Assembly (NCBI GenBank): GCA_025998955.1
Contig: AP024676.1
Coordinates: 2,852,001-2,916,000 of the forward strand
Direction: 5' to 3'
DNA: 64,000 nucleotides
Source of the DNA: Candidatus Roseilinea sp.
Lineage (GTDB): Bacteria > Chloroflexota > Anaerolineae > J036 > Brachytrichaceae
The notes under the pieces were generated by a model, which saw nothing but the letters and a program-made list of their open reading frames with translations, was not told the origin of the DNA and did not search any database. Shown here in pieces: positions 16,703 through 24,677 of this stretch. Position 1 is the first letter of the stretch. Every line of letters starts with the position of its first letter. Made by a program: the position numbers and the translations under genes.

Positions 16703-17569
16703 ATGTCAACGGAGACCCGCGTCGCATATCAGGGTGAGCCGGGCGCTTACAGCGAGCAGGCGATCTTCGAGTTCTTCGGTGCGTCCGTTCAGCCGGTTCC
16801 GTGTCCATCCTTCGACGATGTCTTCGACCAAGTGGCCAAAGGCGCGTGCGACTACGGCATGGTCCCGGTGGAGAACTCGCTGGGCGGCAGCGTGCACCGC
16901 AACTACGACCTGTTCATGCGCCATGCGCTGCATCTGGTGGGCGAGGTGGTAGTGCGCATCCGCTGGTGTCTCTACACGCTACCGGACGTGCAGCTCGGCG
17001 ACATCCGGCGCGTGATCTCGCACTGGCAGGCGCTGGCGCAATGTGAGCGCACGTTGTCGGCGCTGCTCCCGCATGCCGAGCGCGAGCCGGTGTACGACAC
17101 CGCCGGCAGCGTGAAGATGCTGGCCGAATCGCAGCGCCGAGATATGGCAGCCATCGCCAGCCGGCGGGCGGGCGCGCTCTACGGCCTGCCCATCCTGCAC
17201 GAGGGCATCGAGGACGATCCGACCAACTACACGCGGTTCGTGGTGATCGCGCGCAGCGCCGACTTACCGCGCGCCGCACAAGTCGAAGCCCCCAACGAGC
17301 GCAAATTCAAGACGTCCATCGTCTTCGCCATGCGCAACCAGCCTGGCGCGCTCTTCCGCGCGCTGGCCGCGTTTGCGCTGCGCGATATTGACCTGACCAA
17401 GATCGAGTCGCGCCCGCTGCAAGGGTCGCCCTGGGAGTACCTGTTCTACCTCGACTTCGCCGGCCACGCCGACGAGGTTCATTGCCGGCGGGCGCTCGAC
17501 CACTTGCGCGAACTCACCACCGTGCTGCGCGTGCTGGGCAGCTATCCGCGGGCTAAAATGCCCGAATAA
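16703..17569 (+). CDS. pheA: Prephenate dehydratase
   Basis: 288 aa monofunctional enzyme converting prephenate to phenylpyruvate in phenylalanine synthesis. Catalytic domain residues 1-185: AYQGEPGAYSEQA, PVENSLGGSVHRNYD, then the TRF motif in NYTRFVVIA. C-terminal ACT regulatory domain from about 200 (NQPGALFRALAAFALRDIDL, ESRP) for feedback control by Phe. An extended -10, TG-A-TATAAA at 16686-16694, lies eight bases from the ATG, suggesting a leaderless mRNA. Confidence 0.96.
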   Translation: MSTETRVAYQGEPGAYSEQAIFEFFGASVQPVPCPSFDDVFDQVAKGACDYGMVPVENSLGGSVHRNYDLFMRHALHLVGEVVVRIRWCLYTLPDVQLGDIRRVISHWQALAQCERTLSALLPHAEREPVYDTAGSVKMLAESQRRDMAAIASRRAGALYGLPILHEGIEDDPTNYTRFVVIARSADLPRAAQVEAPNERKFKTSIVFAMRNQPGALFRALAAFALRDIDLTKIESRPLQGSPWEYLFYLDFAGHADEVHCRRALDHLRELTTVLRVLGSYPRAKMPE

Positions 17570-17636
17570 ATCTGAAAGCTGGTCTCGTTGAGAAACCGAG
17601 TCTCCGAGATAGGCTTCTGGTAGGGAGGTGAACGAG

Positions 17637-17957
17637 ATGAAGATGATTCTTGCAGTGGTGCAGGCAGACGATGCATCCAAAGTGACCCAGGCGCTGATCG
17701 AAGCCGGCCACCGCGTGACGCGCATCGCTACACAGGGCGCATGGCTGCGCCGGGAGAACGCCACCTTGCTACTCGGCGTGAACGATGAGCACGTGGACGA
17801 TGTGCTCAGGATTCTGCAACAGACGGCGCGCCGGCGCACATCCTACATCAGTGTGCCGCGCGAGGTACCCGGCGCGTTGAACGCCCAGGTCATTGACGTG
17901 GAAGTCGGCGGCGCGACGGTCTTCGTGCTCAACGTCGAACGGTTCGAGCAGATTTGA
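17637..17957 (+). CDS. Cyclic-di-AMP receptor (DarA/PstA, PII-like)
   Basis: 106 aa, DUF970 family. Blocks MKMILAVVQADDASKVTQAL, RVTRIATQGAWLRRENATLL and a C-terminal VGGATVFVLNV match DarA/PstA, a PII-like trimer that binds c-di-AMP. ATG 17637 is preceded at eight bases by GGGAGG. The longer T- and B-loop region (residues 36-60) fits the family. It follows pheA by 67 bases; a GAGAAACCGAGTCTC-type inverted sequence lies in that gap. Confidence 0.9.
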   Translation: MKMILAVVQADDASKVTQALIEAGHRVTRIATQGAWLRRENATLLLGVNDEHVDDVLRILQQTARRRTSYISVPREVPGALNAQVIDVEVGGATVFVLNVERFEQI

Positions 17958-18038
17958 TGATTGATGACTCATCAGGACTGCAGCAGTCGCCGTCAGTTAC
18001 CGGTTACCGGTTACCAATCATCACTCATCCATCATTCG
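17955..18038. repeat. Heptanucleotide repeat array between convergent genes
   Basis: Twelve 7-base units: TGATGAT, TGATGAC, TCATCAG ... TTACCGG, TTACCGG, TTACCAA, TCATCAC, TCATCCA, TCATTCG. The stop codons of both flanking genes lie inside the array. Confidence 0.8.
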
Positions 18039-18486
18039 CCACCCTCTCCAACCGCGCATACTCCTCTTGCAAGCGCAGCGGTAGACGGTGTACGGCTGCT
18101 GATGGAGCGCGCAGGTTGAAGTGGAAGATGTCGCGGTTGATCTCTTCGACGTCACGTTCGAACTTGGCGCGCGCCCGGTCCCACTCTCGTTCGATACGGT
18201 TCCGCTCACCGGCGCTGCCGGCCTGCGCCAGCCGGCGACGCCGCCAAGCATAGGCGCGGTAGAGCGCGCCGCGCGCCGCTGCGAGCTTGTCACGCAACGC
18301 CTTGTCCTCTTCGATCCACGCCGGCAGGAAGTCGTTCGACTTCAGTAAATGCATCGCCAAGCGCTCGTCTTCGGGCACACCGTCGTCTTCGCTGAGATCG
18401 AGCCGCCCCTTGCGCGGCAGATTGTCGAACTTGCCGGACTCATGGGCTTCCTTCAACTTCTGCTCGATCAAACGGCCGAGGTTCAT
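18025..18486 (-). CDS. DUF1992 / DnaJ-homologue subfamily C28-type protein
   Basis: 153 aa. The conserved core is GKFDNLPRKGRLDLSED (residues 18-34), followed by MHLLKSNDFLPAWIEEDK, the signature of DUF1992. The protein is highly charged and helical. Relatives are found fused to J-domain proteins; the biochemical role is not known. Coding confidence is high from the family match. Confidence 0.85.
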   Translation of the reverse strand: MNLGRLIEQKLKEAHESGKFDNLPRKGRLDLSEDDGVPEDERLAMHLLKSNDFLPAWIEEDKALRDKLAAARGALYRAYAWRRRRLAQAGSAGERNRIEREWDRARAKFERDVEEINRDIFHFNLRAPSAAVHRLPLRLQEEYARLERVANDG

Positions 18487-18602
18487 GGCCGCATTGTAAC
18501 CTCGCGTCGCGCAAATCCGGCGGCAGTGATAAACTGGTTAACGTTCAGCGCCATCGCTGCGCGAGCCGAGAAAGTGATTTCGATTTCGAATGTGAGGATC
18601 GC

Positions 18603-19724
18603 GTGACAGAACGAAGCCTAGCCGCCGAAGAGCCGCCCGATTACGCCAACGGATCCGGCCAGCGCAAGCGCCGGCGGCATGTCCACAGCCACAAAGTCAC
18701 CATCAGCGATATCGCCAGACACGCCGGCGTATCGAAGACCGCCGTGTCGTTCGCTTTCAACAAGCCCGGGCGGCTGTCCGCCGAGACCACGCGCCACATC
18801 CTCGATGTGGCCCGTGAGCTGGGATACACGCCCAACCCGGTCGCGCGCAGCCTGAACACGCGCCGCACCCATGCCTTGGGCGTGATTGTGCCGCAGGATA
18901 TCCCCGATGTGCTGAGCAACCCTTTCTTCGCCGAGCTGATGAGCGGGATCGGCGAGGTATGCAAAGCCGAGGGCATGTCGCTGGTAATCGTGCCCCCCAT
19001 GCGCGGCTCGCTGGTGGAAGCGACGTATGCTGCGCTGGTGGACGGGTGCATCGTCACCGGCCTGAGCGCCAACGATAAGGCCGTGCGGGCCCTGCGCCTG
19101 CGTCGCATCCCGTTCGTCATGCTAGACGCCGACGCGCCGGATGACATCGCATCGGTGCAGGTGGACGATTACCGCGGCGCTTACTTGGCGATGAAGCACG
19201 TGCTCGACCTGGGTCACCGAAACATCGCCATCGCATCGTTCGAGGCCTTCACCGGTCGCATCGAGGACTACACCGGCACGCTCCGGCATCGCTTCTCCGG
19301 CTACCGCGCAGCGTTGGAAGAAGCCGGAATGTCGCTGCGCTCCCCGCGCATCCACATCATCGAGTGCTCGTGCGACGTGGCGGGCGGTAAGCGCGCCTTC
19401 CAGCTTCTGGCGAAGATGCAACCGCGCCCTACCGCTGTGGTCGCGTTGAGCGACGTGATCGCCTTTGGCATGATCGAGGCGGCGCACTGCGCGGGTGTGC
19501 GCGTGCCGGAGGAGCTGTCGGTGGTCGGCTTCGACGACATCGAGGCCAGCCATCTGTTGCGGCCGGCGCTGACCACGGTGCGCCAGCCGACGCGCGAGAA
19601 AGGCCGCCGGGCCGCCGAAATTTTCATCCAAATGCTGCACGCCGAAGGACCGGCCGAGCCTCAACACATCATGTTGCCGGTGGAGCTAATCGTGCGCGAG
19701 AGCAGCACTCGCGCCGAGGGGTAA
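18603..19724 (+). CDS. LacI-family transcriptional regulator
   Basis: 373 aa. The DNA-binding domain starts near residue 32: VTISDIARHAGVSKTAVSFA, then the hinge-helix region with YTPNPVARSLNTRRT. The periplasmic-binding-like effector domain follows (VIVPQDIPDVLSNPFFAEL; VVGFDDIEAS; LTTVRQPTREKG). GTG start at 18603 with GAGG ten bases before. The 31-residue basic leader is unusual. A GATAAA box at 18528-18533 and an imperfect dyad around AACGTT (18540-18545) could be promoter and operator. No sugar genes are adjacent, so the regulon is unclear. Confidence 0.93.
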   Translation: MTERSLAAEEPPDYANGSGQRKRRRHVHSHKVTISDIARHAGVSKTAVSFAFNKPGRLSAETTRHILDVARELGYTPNPVARSLNTRRTHALGVIVPQDIPDVLSNPFFAELMSGIGEVCKAEGMSLVIVPPMRGSLVEATYAALVDGCIVTGLSANDKAVRALRLRRIPFVMLDADAPDDIASVQVDDYRGAYLAMKHVLDLGHRNIAIASFEAFTGRIEDYTGTLRHRFSGYRAALEEAGMSLRSPRIHIIECSCDVAGGKRAFQLLAKMQPRPTAVVALSDVIAFGMIEAAHCAGVRVPEELSVVGFDDIEASHLLRPALTTVRQPTREKGRRAAEIFIQMLHAEGPAEPQHIMLPVELIVRESSTRAEG

Positions 19725-19733
19725 GGGCCAGCG

Positions 19734-20078
19734 ATGCGATATCGCGTCGTCGAAGATCACGTCCGCTCATCCGAAGATCCCATCCATTTCGAGCGCGGCG
19801 AGTCCATCACGGTCGAGCGCCAAGACGAGCACTACCCCGGCTGGTGGTGGTGCACCGACAAGCGCGGCCGCAGCGGTTGGGTGCATGAGAGTTTCTTCGA
19901 GGAAGAGGACTACCGATTCGTGGCGCGCGAGGATTACGATGCGCGCGAGCTAAACGCGCGTGCCGGCGAAGTCGTGGAAGTGCTCGATGTGCGAGGCGGC
20001 TGGGCGCTTTGCAGCAACGACGCCGGCGAAACCGGCTGGGCGCCGATGGCTAAGCTGGCGTTGGTCGCCGGGGGCTAG
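19734..20078 (+). CDS. Tandem SH3-domain protein
   Basis: 114 aa with two variant bacterial SH3 folds: residues 1-57 (FERGESITVERQDEHYPGWW, GRSGWVHESF) and 58-112 (ARAGEVVEVLDVRGGWALC, ETGWAPMAKL). No signal peptide, so it is presumably cytosolic. It starts nine bases after the LacI gene and probably shares its transcript. A role as a protein-interaction module is inferred. Confidence 0.8.
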   Translation: MRYRVVEDHVRSSEDPIHFERGESITVERQDEHYPGWWWCTDKRGRSGWVHESFFEEEDYRFVAREDYDARELNARAGEVVEVLDVRGGWALCSNDAGETGWAPMAKLALVAGG

Positions 20079-20150
20079 CCGCCGGCTGCCGGTCGTTGGT
20101 TGCCAGTCCTCAATCATGATCATCGCTTCTCGATCATGCCTGCGCACATA
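20079..20150. repeat. Heptanucleotide repeat array before holA end
   Basis: Units such as GCCGGCT, GCCGGTC, GTTGGTT, GCCAGTC, then ATCATGA-like units fill the gap between the SH3 gene and the convergent holA gene. The 7-base period is less regular than at 17955. Confidence 0.55.
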
Positions 20151-21153
20151 ACGCCGCCACCAGCACGTCAAGCGCAGTTGCATCGTCCATTCGTCCGGTC
20201 TTGATGGCCAGGTCGGCCTCCAACAACGCGGCATGCGCCTGCTCCAGTTCGCCGAGCGAGAAGCGGTTGGCTTGCTGCAACACCTTCTTCGCTACGAACG
20301 GATGCACGCCGATCGCGCGCGCCAGTTGCTCTGAGTCGAGGTCGGCATGTTCTTTCGCCTGGATGAGCAGGCGCGTCTGCCGGGCGATGTGCGCAAGCAC
20401 GACCAGCGGCGATTCACCACGCGCCAACACACCGCGCATGGCGCGATAGGCGGCCTCGGCATCGCGCGCACCCATCGCGTCAACGAACTTGAAGATGTCG
20501 GCCACGTCTTCGTCCTGCACCAGCGATTCGACGTCTGCGCTTTCGATGCGCCGGCCCAGCGCATAACTCACCAGCTTGTCGAGTTCGTTGTCCAGCTTGA
20601 GCAAATACGCGCGGCTGTCGGATTCGACGTGGTCGCGGTCATTGGGATTGCCGCGATTGATCTTGATCGAGAGCAACTGCGCTGCCTGCGGCGAGATGTC
20701 CCCGCCCTTCGACTTCGCCCGCTCGATGATCCAGCGTGCTGAGTCGGACGGCAGCTCGTAGCGTTTGACGACACCGCCGCTCGCCTTGTCCGCTGCCAGT
20801 TTGAGGAGCGGATGCGCGTCGTCCAAGGTGACGTCTTCGGCGAACACCAGGCGCGTGGTCTCCGGCATCGTCGGCAAATAGGCGAGCAGCACTTGCAGCG
20901 GGCCAGCCTCCCCCGACTTAGCCTTGGCTTTTTGCGCGCCGAGGCCGGTCAGCCAATTCGATGCAATCACCAGGCGCTTGTCGGTGAGAAAGGGCATCGC
21001 GTCGCACGCCGCGATCAGGTCGCGCAACGGCGCGCCGCGCTCGATCACCGTCGTGTTGAGCGATGCCATCTCCGGCTCGCCCAGCTTCGCCTTCATGCGG
21101 GCGATCTCCTCATCGCGCGCCAGTGTGTTCGGGCCGTGGAAGAGATACCACAT
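20134..21153 (-). CDS. holA: DNA polymerase III delta subunit
   Basis: 339 aa clamp-loader delta subunit, which opens the sliding clamp. The N-terminal region MWYLFHGPNTLARDEEIARM matches the family start and fixes the start at 21153. LVIASNWL, then ADKASGGVV, and the C-terminal collar region (LLIQAKEHADLDSEQLARAI, HPFVAKKVLQQ) are typical. Length is normal. It is a stand-alone gene downstream of an epimerase gene on the same strand, with a 26-base gap. Confidence 0.92.
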   Translation of the reverse strand: MWYLFHGPNTLARDEEIARMKAKLGEPEMASLNTTVIERGAPLRDLIAACDAMPFLTDKRLVIASNWLTGLGAQKAKAKSGEAGPLQVLLAYLPTMPETTRLVFAEDVTLDDAHPLLKLAADKASGGVVKRYELPSDSARWIIERAKSKGGDISPQAAQLLSIKINRGNPNDRDHVESDSRAYLLKLDNELDKLVSYALGRRIESADVESLVQDEDVADIFKFVDAMGARDAEAAYRAMRGVLARGESPLVVLAHIARQTRLLIQAKEHADLDSEQLARAIGVHPFVAKKVLQQANRFSLGELEQAHAALLEADLAIKTGRMDDATALDVLVAALCAQA

Positions 21154-21179
21154 GGGTTCGCGGATCGTGGAACAGAACG

Positions 21180-22178
21180 CTAACGCCGATCCACGTTGAT
21201 GATATATCCATGCGCTACGTACCACGCGTACGTCCGCGCGATCGTCTCGTCAACCGGCCGCGTCGTCAGCCCTAACTCGCATCGCGCCTTGCTTGGGTCG
21301 AACCAGAACGTCTCGGCCGCGAAGCGCACCTGCTCGCTGCTCACCGGCAGCTTCCAACCCAACTGTCGGTGCAGGAAGTCAACCGGCGGGGCGACCGCCT
21401 TGAACAGCGCGCCTGGCAGCGTCAGACGCGGCCGGGGGCGGCCAACCACGTCGGCCACAATGTCGAACAGTTGCCGGTAGGTCAGGTTCTCGCCGGTCAA
21501 GATATAGCGTTCGCCGGCCCGCCCACGCTCCGCAGCGGCGATGTGGCCAGCGCACACATCGGCCACGTCCACCACGCTCACGCCGCCGGGCGAGACGAAA
21601 GGGATGACGCGCCGCGCCGCTTCGACGATCAGGCTGCTGCTGATCAGGTTCACGTCGCGCGGGCCGAACACCACCGCCGGGTTGACGATGACCACATCCA
21701 GCCCGCGCGCGACGAACTCGCGACACACTTGTTCGGCCAGGTGTTTGCTGTAGCCGTAGGGAAACTCGTGGGGTTGCAGATTGAACTGTGCGCGCTCGTC
21801 GAGCACCTGGCCGAACGGCGGCCGGCCGAGCGCAGCGCAACTGCTGGTGAACACCACGCGTCGCACGCCGGCGTCCAGCGCCGCCTGCAGCACGTTGCGC
21901 GTGCCGTCCACGTTCACGCGCATCATCGTGCCGGCGTCGCTGCGCCAATAGTCGGCGACGGCTGCGACGTGGAAGACCACGTCCACGCCGACCATTGCCA
22001 CACCGAGCGATCCCGGGTCGGTCACGTCACCGACGGCCGATTCGTAGGTCAAGCCGGCCAACGCCTTGAGCGAGGACGACGGCCGGTGCAGCGCACGCGC
22101 CGTCCAGCCATGCTGAGTGAGTGCTTCGACGAGATTGGCGCCGATGAAACCGGTCGCGCCGGTGACGAGTGCGAGCAT
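21180..22178 (-). CDS. NAD-dependent epimerase/dehydratase (dihydroflavonol-reductase/HpnA-like)
   Basis: 332 aa extended short-chain dehydrogenase. N-terminal Rossmann motif VTGATGFIGANL, catalytic Ser in FTSSCAALG and the Y-x-x-x-K pair in YGYSKHLAEQ. The overall pattern (HRPSSSLKAL; GDVTDPGSL; NPAVVFGPRD) is closest to the hopanoid-associated sugar epimerase/DFR group, but no hopanoid genes are nearby. Start set at ATG 22178, where the family begins; the frame continues open upstream through a dispersed repeat. Confidence 0.88.
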   Translation of the reverse strand: MLALVTGATGFIGANLVEALTQHGWTARALHRPSSSLKALAGLTYESAVGDVTDPGSLGVAMVGVDVVFHVAAVADYWRSDAGTMMRVNVDGTRNVLQAALDAGVRRVVFTSSCAALGRPPFGQVLDERAQFNLQPHEFPYGYSKHLAEQVCREFVARGLDVVIVNPAVVFGPRDVNLISSSLIVEAARRVIPFVSPGGVSVVDVADVCAGHIAAAERGRAGERYILTGENLTYRQLFDIVADVVGRPRPRLTLPGALFKAVAPPVDFLHRQLGWKLPVSSEQVRFAAETFWFDPSKARCELGLTTRPVDETIARTYAWYVAHGYIINVDRR

Positions 22179-22500
22179 ATGACCGCCGAAGTTTACAAGA
22201 CGGTTGGGGTATAGCGCAGAAAAGTGGGGGACTTTTTGCGCGGCGGAGGCACAGTGGACGGCATAGAAGCTAGGCCGGGCCGTATATGTGTTCATCGGTT
22301 GCCGGTGTGTATTGGCTTTCGATGGGACCCGCCCCGGCGTAAACGCCTGGGCTGAGCCAACGGGGGTAGACGTATTCGCTAGGGCGCGCTCTGCCCCATT
22401 CGGGGCATATATAGGCGCGGAACGGAGTCCGCGTCCTACCATGCAAATTTTGCCCCGATGCACGAATGCACCTGGCGCGCACCTGTTACGATTCGTGCCC
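22179..22500. repeat. Intergenic region with inverted copy of the 5.5-kb element
   Basis: 22206-22363 is the reverse complement of 5503-5657 with scattered mismatches, including the hairpin GCCCCGGCG/CGCCTGGGC (22331-22352). Next come a perfect TGCCCC/GGGGCA hairpin (22392-22407) and GGCGCGGA...TCCGCG (22414-22433), a module also found at 53460-53481. TACGAT at 22487-22492 is the likely -10 for uppP. Confidence 0.8.
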
Positions 22501-23313
22501 ATGGATTTATCACTGCTGTTCAAGGCGCTCGTCATGGGCATCGTCGAAGGCCTCACCGAATTCCTCCCGATTTCCTCCACCGGCCACCTCATCGTCGCCG
22601 GCAAGTTGATCGGATTCCCCGAAACGATCGCCGCGACGTTCGAGATCTTCATCCAGCTCGGCGCCATTCTGGCGGTGGTCGTTTACTTCGCGCGCGACTT
22701 GTTCGATCTATTGCGGCGGACAACGCACGACCGGCGCGCGCAGTGCTTGCTACTCAACGTCGCCATCGCGTTCGTTCCAGCAGCCGTTGTCGGCGTGCTG
22801 CTCAGCCGTCTCATCAAGGACAATCTATTCAACCCCATCACGGTCGCGTTTGCGTTGATCGCCGGAGGCGTCATCATGTTGATCGTGGAATGGCGACCGC
22901 GCCGGGCGAACACACATCATGTGGAAGACGCGCACTGGCGACAGGCGCTCATCGTTGGCCTCGCGCAGATCGCCTCGCTGTGGCCGGGCTTCTCGCGATC
23001 GGCGTCCACCATCATCGGCGGCTTGCTGGCCGGCATGGACCGGCCTACCGCGCTGCGCTTCTCGTTCTACCTCTCGATTCCTACGATGCTGGCCGCGACG
23101 GTGTTCGACTTCGTGCGCAACCTGGACGCGATCCATCCCACCGAGCTGCCGGCGTTCGCCGTCGGGTTGGTCTCTGCCTTCCTCGTTGCGCTCGTTGTCA
23201 TTAAGTTCTTTCTCAGCTACGTCGCCCGGCGCGACCTGAAGCCGTTCGCCTGGTATCGCATCGTCGTCGGGATCGCCCTGCTCGGGCTGGCCGCAGCCGG
23301 CTTCTTCGGATGA
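22501..23313 (+). CDS. uppP: Undecaprenyl-diphosphatase
   Basis: 270 aa integral membrane enzyme that recycles the undecaprenyl carrier for cell-wall synthesis (BacA/UppP family). The two family motifs are present: GIVEGLTEFLPISSTGHL (residues 13-30) and the PGFSRSASTIIGGLLAG segment near 163. About eight membrane segments. The start ATG is eight bases after a TACGAT box, so the mRNA may be leaderless. An inverted repeat TGACAT/ATGTCA follows the stop. Confidence 0.96.
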   Translation: MDLSLLFKALVMGIVEGLTEFLPISSTGHLIVAGKLIGFPETIAATFEIFIQLGAILAVVVYFARDLFDLLRRTTHDRRAQCLLLNVAIAFVPAAVVGVLLSRLIKDNLFNPITVAFALIAGGVIMLIVEWRPRRANTHHVEDAHWRQALIVGLAQIASLWPGFSRSASTIIGGLLAGMDRPTALRFSFYLSIPTMLAATVFDFVRNLDAIHPTELPAFAVGLVSAFLVALVVIKFFLSYVARRDLKPFAWYRIVVGIALLGLAAAGFFG

Positions 23314-23357
23314 CATTGCGTTGGACAAATGTCATACCTGCCTATGACAAAACGTCA

Positions 23358-23386
23358 CTGACAGGACAGGTGGCTCGTGATATATT
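23358..23386 (+). promoter_or_regulatory. Promoter of the Rieske/cytochrome bc operon
   Basis: CTGACA (23358-23363), 17 bases, TATATT (23381-23386). This leaves a leader of about 130 bases before the Rieske ATG at 23524. Confidence 0.65.
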
Positions 23387-23523
23387 GCGCACCAGTTTGA
23401 GACCACTTCGCCGGCGACGTCGAGACAGAGGTCTTGCGTTCGAATCGTTCAGGCACAAAGTTCGAGCGCAGCTCGGCAAATGATCAAGGTCACACGGCGC
23501 AAACGGCTTTGGAAGGAGTGTCA

Positions 23524-24513
23524 ATGGCAGAAACAACGGAACCGAAGGGATCACCGGCTTCTCAGGCCGCAGAGGAAACCGCAGCCGCGGCTCGGCAGGC
23601 GGCCGAGGACATCCAGGCTGCAGCCGAACAGGCAGGTCAAGCTGCCAAGCGTGCTGTAGACGATGCGGCAAAGCAGGTGAAACAAGCAGCGGGTGATGTT
23701 GCAGATAAGGCGGCTGATGCAGCCGAAAGCGCGGCATCAGCGGCAAAAGAGGTGTCGGACGCGGCGAAAGCGGCCGTCTCCGGCGCAGCGAAGCCGGCTG
23801 CCGCGCCGAGCGTCAAACCCGCGACGCCGGCAGGCGTGGCCAAACCGGCTGCGCCTGCAAGTACGGCGAAGCCCGCCGCGGCAGGCGCGGCGAAACCGGC
23901 GGCGCCCACCGCCGCCGCCAGGCCGGCTGCCGCAGGTGCGGCAGCAGCGCCCAAACCGGCGGCCGCCGCGAAGGAAGAAGTAGCGCCGGTTACTCCGCCG
24001 AAAGGCGTGACGCGGCGCGAATTTCTCAACTATGTGTGGGGCGCATCCATGGCGCTCTTCCTGGCGCAGTTCGCCGGCATCACGTTCTTCTTCGCCATGC
24101 CGCGCTTCAGGGCCGGCGAGTTCGGCGGCAAGATCACGGTGCGCGCCGATGAATTCCCGCAGCCGAACGAAGCGCCGGTGTCGAACAATGCAGGGAAATT
24201 CTGGCTGGTGCATACCGACGCCGGCATTAACACGCTCTACAAGATTTGCACGCATCTGGGCTGCATCTTCCCTTGGAGCGACGCGGCGAAGATTTTCGCT
24301 TGCCCCTGCCATGGCTCGCAGTTCAAACTCGACGGCACCTACATCGCCGGGCCGGCGCCGCGCGACCTCGATCGCTTCACCTTCGAAGTCCTCGACGCCA
24401 GCGGCAACGTCATCGCTGCCTCCACGGATGGCCAGCCCATTCCGCTGCCGCCGGGTGCCGAGTCGGTCGTCGTCAATACCGGTCAGAAGATCTTGGGCAA
24501 GCCACACTTCTAA
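23524..24513 (+). CDS. Rieske iron-sulfur protein with long N-terminal extension
   Basis: 329 aa electron-transfer subunit of a cytochrome bc complex. Cluster ligands C242, H244, C260, H263 and disulfide cysteines C247/C262 are in CTHLGC and CPCHGSQF. Residues 164-191 (RREFL plus a hydrophobic stretch) look like a Tat-type signal anchor. The first ~160 residues are unusual: an Ala-rich amphipathic helix with near-11-residue periodicity (12-85, like LEA/apolipoprotein repeats), then an Ala/Pro/Lys-rich disordered part (86-160). This extension precedes the Tat motif, so it would stay cytoplasmic. GGAAGGAG before ATG 23524 sets the start. First gene of the operon. Confidence 0.92.
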   Translation: MAETTEPKGSPASQAAEETAAAARQAAEDIQAAAEQAGQAAKRAVDDAAKQVKQAAGDVADKAADAAESAASAAKEVSDAAKAAVSGAAKPAAAPSVKPATPAGVAKPAAPASTAKPAAAGAAKPAAPTAAARPAAAGAAAAPKPAAAAKEEVAPVTPPKGVTRREFLNYVWGASMALFLAQFAGITFFFAMPRFRAGEFGGKITVRADEFPQPNEAPVSNNAGKFWLVHTDAGINTLYKICTHLGCIFPWSDAAKIFACPCHGSQFKLDGTYIAGPAPRDLDRFTFEVLDASGNVIAASTDGQPIPLPPGAESVVVNTGQKILGKPHF

Positions 24514-24677
24514 TTCGTAAGGACTGGCGCGCGTGGTTCGCAAAAGATCGTCCCGGACGCCTGAGCATCGGCGAGACCAATACGTACCCTCAGCGCTCGG
24601 AACGATTCGCGCGTCAATCGCTTTGATCGCTTTCGGAATCGTGTCGTTCAATCGAACTTTGAGGAGGTAAACCTGAT

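Noticed and set aside
18536-18550. LacI-type operator at GGTTAACGTTCAGC
   Set aside because: Half-sites match at only about five of eight positions; left as a remark under the gene, not called.
22179-22667. Long N-terminal extension of the epimerase gene
   Set aside because: It runs through a dispersed hairpin repeat and the uppP start; the Rossmann fold begins right at ATG 22178.
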